Part shown: positions 36,271-45,092 of the stretch, in pieces
How the letters are laid out: every line of letters begins with the position of its first letter
Position numbering within the stretch: position 1 is the stretch's first letter
Source of the DNA: JAOAHC01 sp964593045
GTDB lineage: Bacteria > Bacillota > Clostridia > TANB77 > CAG-465
Assembly: GCA_964593045.1 (NCBI GenBank)
Contig: CAZQJQ010000002.1
Span: 1 to 64,000, forward strand
Length of the DNA stretch: 64,000 nucleotides
Direction of reading: 5' to 3'
Translations under genes and position numbers: made by a program
Notes under the pieces: generated by a model
What the model saw: the letters and a program-made list of their open reading frames with translations, nothing else
Database searches by the model: none
Told to the model about the DNA's origin: nothing

Positions 36271-37233
36271 CTATTTTCCCATTTTTTCACATCTATTTCC
36301 CCATTTATCAATTACCTTACCATCTTTTAAAACGGATATTATTTCACAGTTATTACTACATCCCCTACATTCATTCATACAAGTTTTAAAGTCACAATTT
36401 GATATATTAAAATCAAATAAATTTTCTTCTTTTTCATTCTTTGCAATTGTAGCGATTCCTAGTGCTCCCATTAAATGTGAGTTTGGATCTACAGATACTT
36501 TTTTATTTGTAGATTCTTCAAAAAATCTGACTACCCCTTTATTTTTGCTTACACCACCTTGAAAGACTATCCTATCCTCTATTTTTTTACCCTTGCCAAC
36601 ATTATTTAGATAATTAGAAACAACCGCTTTACAAAGTCCTGCAATTATATCCTCTTTACTACAACCAACTTGAGCTTTATGTACTAAATCTGATTCAGCA
36701 AATACAGTACATCTTGCTGCTATATTTACAGGTTTTGTTGACTTTAATGCAATATCCCCCAGTTCCTCTATTTCTACTCCAAGTCTTTTTGCTTGTGAAG
36801 ATAAAAATGCACCTGTTCCTGCTGCACATAAGGTGTTCATTGCATAATCTACTACTACCCCATCTTTTATTATAATAATCTTCGAATCTTGACCACCTAT
36901 TTCAAATATTGTTCGTACATCTGGATAAACACTTAATGTTCCAACTGCATGTGCTGTAATCTCGTTTTTAACAACTTGTGCATCTAACATTACTCCTGCT
37001 AATTTCCTTGCAGAACCAGTTGTTCCAACTGCAACAATAACTATTTTTTCAAGTGTTTTCTTTTCAAAATCAGTTATTTTTTTTTGCATATTTTCTAAAA
37101 CCTTTTTTACTGCATTTATAGGGTTGGCTTCTGTCCAAATATATTCAGAAACAATTATACTTGATTTATCATCAATAACTACCGCCTTAGTTGATATTGA
37201 ACCTATATCTATTCCTAAATACCCTTTTATCAA
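36271..37233 (-). CDS. Acyl-CoA dehydratase activase (BadF/BcrA-type ATPase)
   Basis: 320 aa of the ASKHA ATPase fold. Motifs are GIDIGSISTKAVVID, VAVGTTGSARKL, IFEIGGQDSKIIII and the cluster-binding MNTLCAAGTGAFLSSQAKR, with a second ligand region RCTVFAESD. Such activases hold a 4Fe-4S cluster between two subunits and reduce a dehydratase partner with ATP. A cysteine-rich C-terminus (CDFKTCMNECRGCSNNCE) is extra to the simplest HgdC-type activases. It is the last of three overlapping genes (4 bp overlap) whose products look like the pieces of the large fused YjiL/DUF2229 proteins. The substrate is unknown. Confidence 0.85.
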   Translation of the reverse strand: MIKGYLGIDIGSISTKAVVIDDKSSIIVSEYIWTEANPINAVKKVLENMQKKITDFEKKTLEKIVIVAVGTTGSARKLAGVMLDAQVVKNEITAHAVGTLSVYPDVRTIFEIGGQDSKIIIIKDGVVVDYAMNTLCAAGTGAFLSSQAKRLGVEIEELGDIALKSTKPVNIAARCTVFAESDLVHKAQVGCSKEDIIAGLCKAVVSNYLNNVGKGKKIEDRIVFQGGVSKNKGVVRFFEESTNKKVSVDPNSHLMGALGIATIAKNEKEENLFDFNISNCDFKTCMNECRGCSNNCEIISVLKDGKVIDKWGNRCEKMGK

Positions 37234-38324
37234 AACTTTTCCACCTCTTTTTCTTTTTTCATTTTAAGCATATCATAAAATGCTTCTAATCTAGTTTTTA
37301 TTCCTACCTCACTTGTTTGGCTATCAAAAGTAAAATATATTATAGGTATGTTGTAATCATTTGATATTCTTTGTAACATTGGCATTGCATTAATCTCTGG
37401 AGTACAACCAAATGGTTTTATATGTATAATACCATCATACCCTTTATTACACAGTTCAATACTGTGTGCAACACTCTCAGTACCATCAGCACCCAGTGCA
37501 TATTTTATATATTTTTTTGAATCATTTAAAAGTTTTTTTTCAGCCTTAGATTTTTCAAATAAGAGATAGGTAACTGTTGTATATCTTTTAGTATGAACAC
37601 CCATGTCACTCAATGTTTTTTCTAAAAACAAACTAGAAAAGGGTTCCATGGATGTATATAATTCTCCAACTATTCCTACTTTCAAATTATTAAAATAATC
37701 TTCTTTTAATTTTACATTTTTAAGTATTTTTATATATTTTTTATAGAATTTTTTTAATTTAGAAAAAGTATTAACATCTTTTAAATCATCTAATAATTTA
37801 TTATGTATTTTTTCAAATTCTCCTTTTTTATCCTCATATGATATATTGAATCTTATATAATTTTCTAGTTCATCTAAGACCCTTATTGTTTTTATTGCAA
37901 GTAAAGCAAAATATGAAATTTTTTTAACAGATATACTAGAATCTATTTTTTTCAATTTTCTATATATCTTAATTAAATTTATTTTACCTTCTTCTGTAAG
38001 TGTTATAAATGAAAAATTATAACCTAAATTTTTTAAAATTTTCTCTTGTACTTCAGCATAATAGCCAAATCTACATCCACCACCTGCCTGTATTAATACA
38101 TTTGCACCAAGTTCTAATGATTCTATAAAATTACCTAAATTGTACTTAAAAGGAGTACACACAAAATCTGGTGAATATTTTTCGCCAAGTTCAATTGTTT
38201 TTTTAGTCATTTTTGGCGGTACTAATATTTTAGCATTTTTAAATATATTTTTAAATAACGTAGTTATAGGTATATAATAATTTCCAAGATGAGGAAATGA
38301 TATTACAACTTCATCAATTTTCAT
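37230..38324 (-). CDS. Acyl-CoA dehydratase activase-related protein (HgdB-like)
   Basis: 364 aa. It has the alternating fold of the 2-hydroxyacyl-CoA dehydratase D-component/DUF2229 group: VISFPHLGNYYIP at the N-terminus, SPDFVCTPFKYNLGNFIESL with a conserved Cys, IQAGGGCRFGYYAEVQ, and IHIKPFGCTPEINAMPML with another. The TFDSQTSEVGIKTRLEAF motif is typical of the HgdB/BcrB-like proteins. The three cysteines probably bind an iron-sulfur cluster. It overlaps both neighbours, so the three products are likely made in equal amounts and act together. Confidence 0.82.
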   Translation of the reverse strand: MKIDEVVISFPHLGNYYIPITTLFKNIFKNAKILVPPKMTKKTIELGEKYSPDFVCTPFKYNLGNFIESLELGANVLIQAGGGCRFGYYAEVQEKILKNLGYNFSFITLTEEGKINLIKIYRKLKKIDSSISVKKISYFALLAIKTIRVLDELENYIRFNISYEDKKGEFEKIHNKLLDDLKDVNTFSKLKKFYKKYIKILKNVKLKEDYFNNLKVGIVGELYTSMEPFSSLFLEKTLSDMGVHTKRYTTVTYLLFEKSKAEKKLLNDSKKYIKYALGADGTESVAHSIELCNKGYDGIIHIKPFGCTPEINAMPMLQRISNDYNIPIIYFTFDSQTSEVGIKTRLEAFYDMLKMKKEKEVEKF

Positions 38325-39228
38325 TTGTTTTTTCCTTCTTTCTAATATTTAATATATCAATAAAACTTTCAAGTCTTGTGACCTGACCAGCATTTGCCTC
38401 TGATTCATCAATTACAATATTAAGTTTTGGAATATTTTCTAAACTATACATACAAATTTCATTTACAAGAGCATCAATACCACATGGAAATACGGATACA
38501 AATATAACTCCATCTACCATATTGATATATTTTTTTAAATTACTAATCAGTTCTTTGTTATGTTTCCAATATATACTCTTTGAAAAATATGTATATTCAC
38601 TTGTATCATTCTTAGTATCTGCATAAATAACATCTATATTCTCATTTTTGATTATACTTAATATATTATCACCTAAATATTTATCATAAATCACATATGG
38701 ATGAGAAACTATTAAAATTTTAATATTATTACTAACTTTAGCATATTCATCTTGTGTTTTCACCTTTTCTTCAATATATTTTCTATATACGTTTTTTGCA
38801 ATCATATACGCCTTAATAGTATCATACATATTTTTGCCAAGTTTTCTACCAAGTTTTATATATCCTTTTAAATCAGTATTTTTTTTATCATAATCTATAT
38901 CAACAGTTAAAAACTTATCCTCACCGAATATATTAACACATATATCATAAAGTGCATTAAATTTTACACATGCTGCATCTTTGGTTTTAAAAGTACAAAA
39001 TCTAGGTACAAATATATAATCTACTTTATATAGAAGGTTATATACATGTCCCATAAATACTTTAGCTGCTAAGCAATTTTCATCAATTGAATATCTAATA
39101 CCATTTTTTAAGATTTCTTTATTAGTATCTTCACTAATTACAACTTCAAAACCAAGTTCATTAAAAAAACTTTTCCAAAATACCCCATATTTATAATATA
39201 ACAAAGCTCTTGGTATACCTATTTTCAA
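38314..39228 (-). CDS. DUF2229-type acyl-CoA dehydratase-related protein
   Basis: 304 aa from TTG 39228, which has AAGGTGATC just upstream; the ATG at 39276 has no ribosome-binding site. The start of the mature fold is KIGIPRALLYYKYGVFWK, as in DUF2229 proteins. Cysteines lie in YSIDENCLAAKVFMGH, VPRFCTFKT and VSVFPCGIDALVNE, and the C-terminus DESEANAGQVTRLESFIDI matches the last motif of the family. In many Firmicutes this region is fused with the activase and the HgdB-like part in one protein of about 1400 aa. First gene of the three-gene unit. The function is unknown. Confidence 0.8.
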   Translation of the reverse strand: MKIGIPRALLYYKYGVFWKSFFNELGFEVVISEDTNKEILKNGIRYSIDENCLAAKVFMGHVYNLLYKVDYIFVPRFCTFKTKDAACVKFNALYDICVNIFGEDKFLTVDIDYDKKNTDLKGYIKLGRKLGKNMYDTIKAYMIAKNVYRKYIEEKVKTQDEYAKVSNNIKILIVSHPYVIYDKYLGDNILSIIKNENIDVIYADTKNDTSEYTYFSKSIYWKHNKELISNLKKYINMVDGVIFVSVFPCGIDALVNEICMYSLENIPKLNIVIDESEANAGQVTRLESFIDILNIRKKEKTNEN

Positions 39229-39317
39229 ATTGATCACCTTATTATATTTTTTACATTTTTTTAAATTTATATTCATAAAAAAGAAAAACTCTTATATTAT
39301 ATATAATAAAGGTTATA

Positions 39318-39358
39318 AAATAGTAGTCCACGTAAAAAAATTACGTGGACTACTATTT
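39318..39358. terminator. Perfect 18-bp palindromic hairpin
   Basis: AAATAGTAGTCCACGTAA (39318-39335) pairs perfectly with 39341-39358 around an A5 loop. It lies between the DUF2229 start and the DUF378 stop, downstream of the DUF378 gene on the minus strand, so a terminator is most likely. The length and perfection are unusual. Confidence 0.7.
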
Positions 39359-39369
39359 AGATGACTTTG

Positions 39370-39576
39370 TTATTCTTTCTCATCTGTAACTTTGTCATAA
39401 AAAGCAAAAGACCATAATGCTGCTATACCTACAAGTGTATATATTATTCTACTAAGTGCAGAAGTTGAACCACCAAATATAGTAGCAATTAAGTCAAATT
39501 TAAAGAGACCAATTAATCCCCAATTTATCGCACCTATTATGACAAGAGTAAGAAAAATACTATTTAAAGCCTTCAT
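39370..39576 (-). CDS. DUF378 small membrane protein
   Basis: 68 aa from ATG 39576 with AGGAGG seven bases upstream. Two membrane helices: SIFLTLVIIGAINWGLIGLF and the segment RIIYTLVGIAALWSFAFY, separated by FDLIATIFGGSTSALS. GAINWGLIGLF and the 'R-x-x-Y-x-L-V-G-x-A-A-L' pattern identify DUF378 (YuzA-like). The function is unknown. Single-gene transcript. Confidence 0.92.
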   Translation of the reverse strand: MKALNSIFLTLVIIGAINWGLIGLFKFDLIATIFGGSTSALSRIIYTLVGIAALWSFAFYDKVTDEKE

Positions 39577-39660
39577 AATAATACCTCCTAGCAAATAAAA
39601 TTGCCTATTTATATATTGTGCATTTTTTAAATCATTATACTACTAGAAAGTTTATATATA

Positions 39661-40473
39661 TTATTTATTTATATATTGTTCATATAAAATTATTCCTCCT
39701 GCAATAGCGACATTCAGGGATTCAGCTGTACTCTCCATTTGTATTTTTATATATTCATCGCATAGTTTTGATATTTCACTTGAGATACCATTTGCTTCAT
39801 TTCCAAGTACAAAGATACTTTTTTTTGAAAAATTGAAATTTTTTAAATTATTTTCTGTATTTAATATACTACCAATTAAACTATAGCCATGTTTTTTAAA
39901 TTGATTTAAATTCACTTTAAAATCATCTATATCTATTTCAAAAATATTCACTCTGAGTATTGATGACATTGTAGATCTTAAAACTTTTTGAGAATATATG
40001 TCAGCTGTGTTATTTGTACATATTATATTTTTTATTCCAAAAGCATCAGCTGTTCTAATTAATGTACCAATATTTCCTTGATCTTTTAAACCATCTAGAA
40101 GCAAAATATTGTCATTATAACTTACGTTCTTAATATCTTCTTTCCTTAATTTTATAACTACAAGAACTCCTTGGGTAGTTACTGTTTCAGTCATACTTTT
40201 AAAAATTTCTTCTTTTATATTTATTATTTGTATTTTTTTTAAATTCATTATTTTTTTTAAAAGTTTATCTGAACCATTTAAATTATTTAATATATCATAT
40301 GAGTAAGCGATAAACTCAATGTCTATCGCTCCATTTTCATATATATCTAAGGCTTCACTTACCACCTTAATTCCTTCAAGATAATACGCCCCATATTTTT
40401 TTCTGTACTTTTTGTCATTTAGGCTTTTAATATATTTTACTTTTTCATTAGATTTACTTGTTATATATTCCAT
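39661..40473 (-). CDS. TrmH/SpoU-family RNA 2'-O-methyltransferase
   Basis: 270 aa from ATG 40473 (TGGAG upstream); the frame is open further upstream only because it runs through the Thr/Asp-repeat end of the next gene. An N-terminal substrate-binding domain (NEKVKYIKSLNDKKYRKKYG) is followed by the SPOUT fold: LLDGLKDQGNIGTLIRTADA (motif 1), KSIFVLGNEANGIS (motif 2) and IQMESTAESLNVAIAGGII (motif 3), the last forming the SAM-binding knot. It methylates ribose in rRNA or tRNA; relatives include YsgA and RlmB. It is 13 bp downstream of the prsA-like gene. Confidence 0.92.
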   Translation of the reverse strand: MEYITSKSNEKVKYIKSLNDKKYRKKYGAYYLEGIKVVSEALDIYENGAIDIEFIAYSYDILNNLNGSDKLLKKIMNLKKIQIINIKEEIFKSMTETVTTQGVLVVIKLRKEDIKNVSYNDNILLLDGLKDQGNIGTLIRTADAFGIKNIICTNNTADIYSQKVLRSTMSSILRVNIFEIDIDDFKVNLNQFKKHGYSLIGSILNTENNLKNFNFSKKSIFVLGNEANGISSEISKLCDEYIKIQMESTAESLNVAIAGGIILYEQYINK

Positions 40474-40486
40474 AGATATAACTCCA

Positions 40487-41599
40487 TTACTCATTTTCAG
40501 TTGTAGTTGTAGTTGTATCTTCATCTGTTGTAGTTGTATCTTCATCTGTTGTTGTTGTTGTACTATCATCTTCATCAGATGGATAACTTCCTGTTATTTC
40601 ATATACTACTTTATTAACTACATCATCATTTACTTCTAATTGTTCCCACATTACATCTATAATTTTTGAATTTACGTAGTTTGATCTTTCAGTAGTACTA
40701 TTTGCTCTACCATTTTCATTAATACTTTCAAGTTTTATTATATGATAACCATAATCTGATTCAACTAATGTAGAATAAATTTCACCAGCTTTTAGTGTTT
40801 TAACTGCATCTTCATATTCTGTTACAGTGCTATCATCCATATACATTTTATATTCTCCGCCATCTTCACTTGTTCCAGAATCATCTGAGTTCTCTTTTGC
40901 AAGAGTTGCAAAATCTTCACCTGCTTTAACTTTTGCAAGTATTTCTTCTGCTTTTGTTTTTGCTTCTGCTTTTTCTTCATCAGTAAGTTCCGAACCTGTT
41001 GTTGAATCAGTTGTTGAGAATAATATTTGTCTTGTAACATATTCATTTAGGTCAGCATCTTCTCCATATGTTTCTTTTATATATGCTATCATATCATCAT
41101 TTGAAACATCTGCTTCTAATTTTTCAATATAATTATTTATTATATTGTCTTGATAGTATAGCTCTTTCATTTTATCAGGATCTATACCTTGTTCAACAAG
41201 TGAACTTACTTGATCTTCATCAGCAAATATTTCATCAACTTCTTGTTTTTGTTCATCTGTTTGAGTTATACCTGCTTCCTTTGCTTTTAAATAAAGCATT
41301 TTATCAACACCTGCTTTTTGTGCTATATATTCAGGTATCTGTGTTTCTGAATATCCATAATATGACAACGTTTCAGCAAATATTTTATAATATATTGAAT
41401 ATTCTGCTTTTGTAACTTTACCACCTTCAAACGTTACTACTGCTTCTACATTTGCTTTGTAATAGTAAAATCCAAAAATTCCTCCTGCTGCAAGTAATAC
41501 CGCTACTATTAAAGAAATTATTACAACTTTTTCTTTATTTACGGAATATTTTTTTAGTTGTTTAACTGCTCCTTCTTGATTTTCCTGTTTTTCTTTCAT
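40487..41599 (-). CDS. Membrane-anchored parvulin-type peptidyl-prolyl isomerase (PrsA/SurA-like)
   Basis: 370 aa. A basic N-terminus and one helix (VVIISLIVAVLLAAGGIFGFY) anchor it; no lipobox Cys is present, unlike Bacillus PrsA. A SurA-like helical region follows, then a parvulin domain (about 190-290) with YVTRQILFSTTD, AKVKAGEDFATLAKENSDDS and SDYGYHIIKLESI. It should assist folding of secreted proteins on the outer face of the membrane. The C-terminus is a Thr/Asp/Glu tail encoded by a 21-bp tandem repeat (DEDTTTTDEDTTTT). First of a group with trmH. Confidence 0.88.
   Translation of the reverse strand: MKEKQENQEGAVKQLKKYSVNKEKVVIISLIVAVLLAAGGIFGFYYYKANVEAVVTFEGGKVTKAEYSIYYKIFAETLSYYGYSETQIPEYIAQKAGVDKMLYLKAKEAGITQTDEQKQEVDEIFADEDQVSSLVEQGIDPDKMKELYYQDNIINNYIEKLEADVSNDDMIAYIKETYGEDADLNEYVTRQILFSTTDSTTGSELTDEEKAEAKTKAEEILAKVKAGEDFATLAKENSDDSGTSEDGGEYKMYMDDSTVTEYEDAVKTLKAGEIYSTLVESDYGYHIIKLESINENGRANSTTERSNYVNSKIIDVMWEQLEVNDDVVNKVVYEITGSYPSDEDDSTTTTTDEDTTTTDEDTTTTTTENE
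40496..40565. repeat. 21-bp tandem repeat in the prsA-like 3' end
   Basis: Two exact 21-bp units (GTTGTAGTTGTATCTTCATCT) plus degenerate flanks encode the Thr/Asp tail. Slippage here would lengthen or shorten the tail in multiples of seven residues without changing the frame. Confidence 0.8.
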
Positions 41600-41619
41600 T
41601 TCTACTCCACCTTTTCCTC

Positions 41620-44600
41620 TTAATTTTTTAGCATATCTTCTATTTGAGATATTGCTATCTGTACAAAAGCAAGTATATCATTATTACTTTCTTTTGTCAA
41701 CCAAAATTTCAAATTACTTGGCTCAAATACTAAGTAATTATTTTTAATAGAGATTTTTGTTATTCCAATTTCTCTTGATTTGTTTCTTATCTCTACTACT
41801 TTAAATAAATTTTCTGTTTCTTTTGGTATATCTCCATACCTGTCTATTAACTCATCTATTACTATGAGTGCATCTTCTTTTGTTTGTATATTTGATATTT
41901 TTTGATATATCATTATCTTTTGTGTTAAATCAGATATATATCTATCAGAAATATATGCTGAAACATTTATATCTATTTTTACATCTATATTTGAATCTTT
42001 TTGAGAATTTGTTATTCCAACACCTAATTTTTCATCATTTAATGCTCTTTCTAACATTGATACATATAATTCATAACCTACTGAAGCTATATGACCACTT
42101 TGTTCACTTCCAAGTAAATTACCAGCTCCACGAATTTCTAAATCACGCATTGCTATTTTAAAACCACTACCAAATTCAGTAAAATCTTTTATTGCTTTTA
42201 ATCTTTTTTCTGCTATCTCTGATATCTGTTTATTTTTGTTATATGTTATATATGCATATGCAAGTCTACTAGATCTTCCAACTCTGCCTCGTATTTGATA
42301 TAACTGAGCAAGCCCTAATTTATCTGCTTCTTCTACTATTATGGTATTTGCATTTTGTATATCTATTCCAGATTCTAGTATTGTTGTACATACTATTACA
42401 TCTATTTCATGTTCCATAAATTTTATCATTATATCTTCAATCATATCAGGTGGCATTTGACCATGTGCAAATACAACTCTTGCATCTTTTACCATGCTCT
42501 GTACTTTTGTTGCAACTTCTTCTATTTTGTCAACCCTGTTATATATGTAGAATACTTGACCATCTCTTGATAACTCTTTTTCTATCGCTTCTTTTATAAC
42601 ATCATAGTCATATTCTAATACATATGTATGTACCGGCATTCTTTCAAGTGGTGGCTTAGTAAGGGTACTCATGCTTCTTACTCCAATCATAGACATATGT
42701 AATGTTCTAGGTATTGGGGTTGCTGTCATTGATAATACATCTACATTTTCTTTTAGTTTTTTTATAGTTTCTTTTGCTCTTACACCAAATCTATGCTCTT
42801 CATCTATTACAAGAAAACCCAAATTTGAAAATTGTACATCTTTGGACAACATTCTATGTGTTCCAATTACAACATCAACTTCTCCAGAATTTAATTTTTG
42901 AATAATTTGATCTTGTTTTGATTTTTTCACAAACCTACTTAGCATTTCAACTTTAATCGAAAATTTTTCCATTCTTTCTTTAAAAGTCCTATACTGTTGT
43001 AAGCAAAGAACTGTTGTTGGTACTAGATATGCAACTTGTTTGGAATCCATTACTGCTTTAAAAGCGGCCCTTAATGCTAGTTCAGTTTTACCATAACCAA
43101 CATCTCCACAAAGTAATCTATCCATTGGTATTTCTTCTTCCATGTCTTGTTTTATTTCTTCAATTGCTTGTTTTTGATCATCGGTTAATTCATACTTAAA
43201 ATTATCTTCAAATTCTTTTTGCCATGGTGTATCTTTTGAAAATTTAAATCCTTTAGCATTTTTTCTTTTAGCATATAATATGATCAATTCTTTTGCTATT
43301 TCCTTTACGTGTTCAGATACCTTTCGTTTTGTTTTTTGCCACTGTTTACTTCCAAGCGTATTTAAAATAGGTTTTGAGTTATCATCACACATATATTTTT
43401 TTACACTATCTAATTGAGTTATAGGGACATAAAGGGTTGCGTTATTTTCATATTCAATTTTTATATAATCTTTATATACTCCATATATTTCAACTGTATC
43501 TATTCCTTTATATATTCCTATACCATGATTTTCATGTACTACATAATCTCCTATTTCTAAATCATCATATGAATTTATTATCTGTCCTTCAAAATTTTTA
43601 TTTAACTTTTTCTTTTTAGATATGTTACTAAGTCCTGATACCTCTTCTGCTACTAATACAAAATTAAAATCTTCATATACATAGCCACTAGATAAAATTC
43701 CTGTTGTTATATATATTTTATTTTTTTCAAATTTTTCTACAACCGATGTATTTTCTATATATGTTATATTACGAACGCCACTATCTATTAATATATTTTT
43801 TATCTGCTCTACCCTAGCCATTGATGGATATACAAGTAGTACTATTTTTTCTTCTTTTTTCCAGTTTTGTAAGTCTTGTATAAGTATATCCACTGAGCTA
43901 CGAAAAAAGTTGACCTCCCTACAGCTAAAGCTGTACTCTTTTCTTTTCGCATGCAGGATCCTATCTGTATTTAATGTTTCTAAATACACATTTGTCATAT
44001 GTTTAAATTTTTGTTCTAATTCTTCAAATGTTAAATTTTTTATAGCGTATCGTATATCTAAATATTCTTTTTCAGAAAGCATTTTTAAGGTTTCACTATT
44101 TTCATAACATATATTTTTACATCTAGTAATACTTCTTACAATTTCATCAATATATATAACATAATTATCTAAATAATCTAATAAAGTACTTTGTTTATCT
44201 ACGAATAGTTCAAAATATTTATATATGGTATTTTCATAATTTTCATCTTCTATTTTTTTTATATCTTCTTCTATCTTTTCTTTTAAATTAGATGATATTT
44301 TTTTATCATTTGATACCTCATTTAATTTTTCTACTACTTCAGTTATTTTTTCGTTATCAAAAATATATTCGGATGCATATGAAATTTCAATACTATCTAC
44401 AGTATTTATGCTTTTTTGTGTTTCAATATTGAACTGACGAATACTATCTATTTCATCTCCAAACAACTCTATTCTATACGGTATATCTGTATCAACAAGA
44501 AATATATCTAATATACCACCACGTACAGCAAACTGACCTTTTCCTTCTACTATACTTGTCCTTTTATATCCTAGCCTATCTAACTTTTTGACTAGCTCTT

Positions 44601-45054
44601 CTAAATTTACACTACTATCTTTATTTAATTTAATATTCAGGCCAATATATGTTTCTTTTGGCATCATTTTTTGAGTTAATGCATCAATTGTGGTTACAAC
44701 AATTATATTTTCCTTAGATAATATCTTTTGCGTTGCATATATTCTAGCATTTTCAATTTCTCTACTTTGTGCTGATATATCATAATATACAATTTCTCTT
44801 GCTGGAAAATATACTATTTCTATATCACTATAAAATTTAAGATCCTGAATTGTTTTTCTTGCTTGCATTACATTTGTACAAACAAATATACTTGGTCGTT
44901 TGCTATATACAGCTAAGCTATATACCATATGTGCTTTTTGTGAATTCGTAAGGCCTATTATGCTAATATCATTATCTCCTTTTAAATTTGATATATCATC
45001 TAACAGTCTTTTATACTTTGTATGCTTTGGCAAATCTATTATTAATGGATTCAA
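41620..45054 (-). CDS. mfd: Transcription-repair coupling factor
   Basis: 1144 aa. Mfd removes RNA polymerase stalled at DNA lesions and recruits UvrA. An N-terminal UvrB-like module (YFPAREIVYYD, GQFAVRGGILDIFL) is followed by the RNA-polymerase-interaction domain (LEIGDYVVHENHGIGIYKG). The RecG-like motor has Walker A LLCGDVGYGKTELALRAAF, the DEEH box LVIDEEHRFGVRAKE and SMTATPIPRTLHMSM, and the later helicase motifs QIRGRVGRSSRLAYAY. The C-terminal TRCF domain is complete. The start is TTG with AAAGGAG upstream. It lies between ligA and the prsA-like gene on the same strand. Confidence 0.97.
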   Translation of the reverse strand: MNPLIIDLPKHTKYKRLLDDISNLKGDNDISIIGLTNSQKAHMVYSLAVYSKRPSIFVCTNVMQARKTIQDLKFYSDIEIVYFPAREIVYYDISAQSREIENARIYATQKILSKENIIVVTTIDALTQKMMPKETYIGLNIKLNKDSSVNLEELVKKLDRLGYKRTSIVEGKGQFAVRGGILDIFLVDTDIPYRIELFGDEIDSIRQFNIETQKSINTVDSIEISYASEYIFDNEKITEVVEKLNEVSNDKKISSNLKEKIEEDIKKIEDENYENTIYKYFELFVDKQSTLLDYLDNYVIYIDEIVRSITRCKNICYENSETLKMLSEKEYLDIRYAIKNLTFEELEQKFKHMTNVYLETLNTDRILHAKRKEYSFSCREVNFFRSSVDILIQDLQNWKKEEKIVLLVYPSMARVEQIKNILIDSGVRNITYIENTSVVEKFEKNKIYITTGILSSGYVYEDFNFVLVAEEVSGLSNISKKKKLNKNFEGQIINSYDDLEIGDYVVHENHGIGIYKGIDTVEIYGVYKDYIKIEYENNATLYVPITQLDSVKKYMCDDNSKPILNTLGSKQWQKTKRKVSEHVKEIAKELIILYAKRKNAKGFKFSKDTPWQKEFEDNFKYELTDDQKQAIEEIKQDMEEEIPMDRLLCGDVGYGKTELALRAAFKAVMDSKQVAYLVPTTVLCLQQYRTFKERMEKFSIKVEMLSRFVKKSKQDQIIQKLNSGEVDVVIGTHRMLSKDVQFSNLGFLVIDEEHRFGVRAKETIKKLKENVDVLSMTATPIPRTLHMSMIGVRSMSTLTKPPLERMPVHTYVLEYDYDVIKEAIEKELSRDGQVFYIYNRVDKIEEVATKVQSMVKDARVVFAHGQMPPDMIEDIMIKFMEHEIDVIVCTTILESGIDIQNANTIIVEEADKLGLAQLYQIRGRVGRSSRLAYAYITYNKNKQISEIAEKRLKAIKDFTEFGSGFKIAMRDLEIRGAGNLLGSEQSGHIASVGYELYVSMLERALNDEKLGVGITNSQKDSNIDVKIDINVSAYISDRYISDLTQKIMIYQKISNIQTKEDALIVIDELIDRYGDIPKETENLFKVVEIRNKSREIGITKISIKNNYLVFEPSNLKFWLTKESNNDILAFVQIAISQIEDMLKN

Positions 45055-45092
45055 TGAATTTCTCTCCTTTCAACCATATCAATATTATATTA

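Noticed and set aside
40474..40575. A 304-aa version of the TrmH-like protein with a Gln-rich N-terminus
   Set aside because: The extra codons are the Thr/Asp repeat of the prsA-like gene read in another frame; the start at 40473 has a ribosome-binding site and fits the family length.
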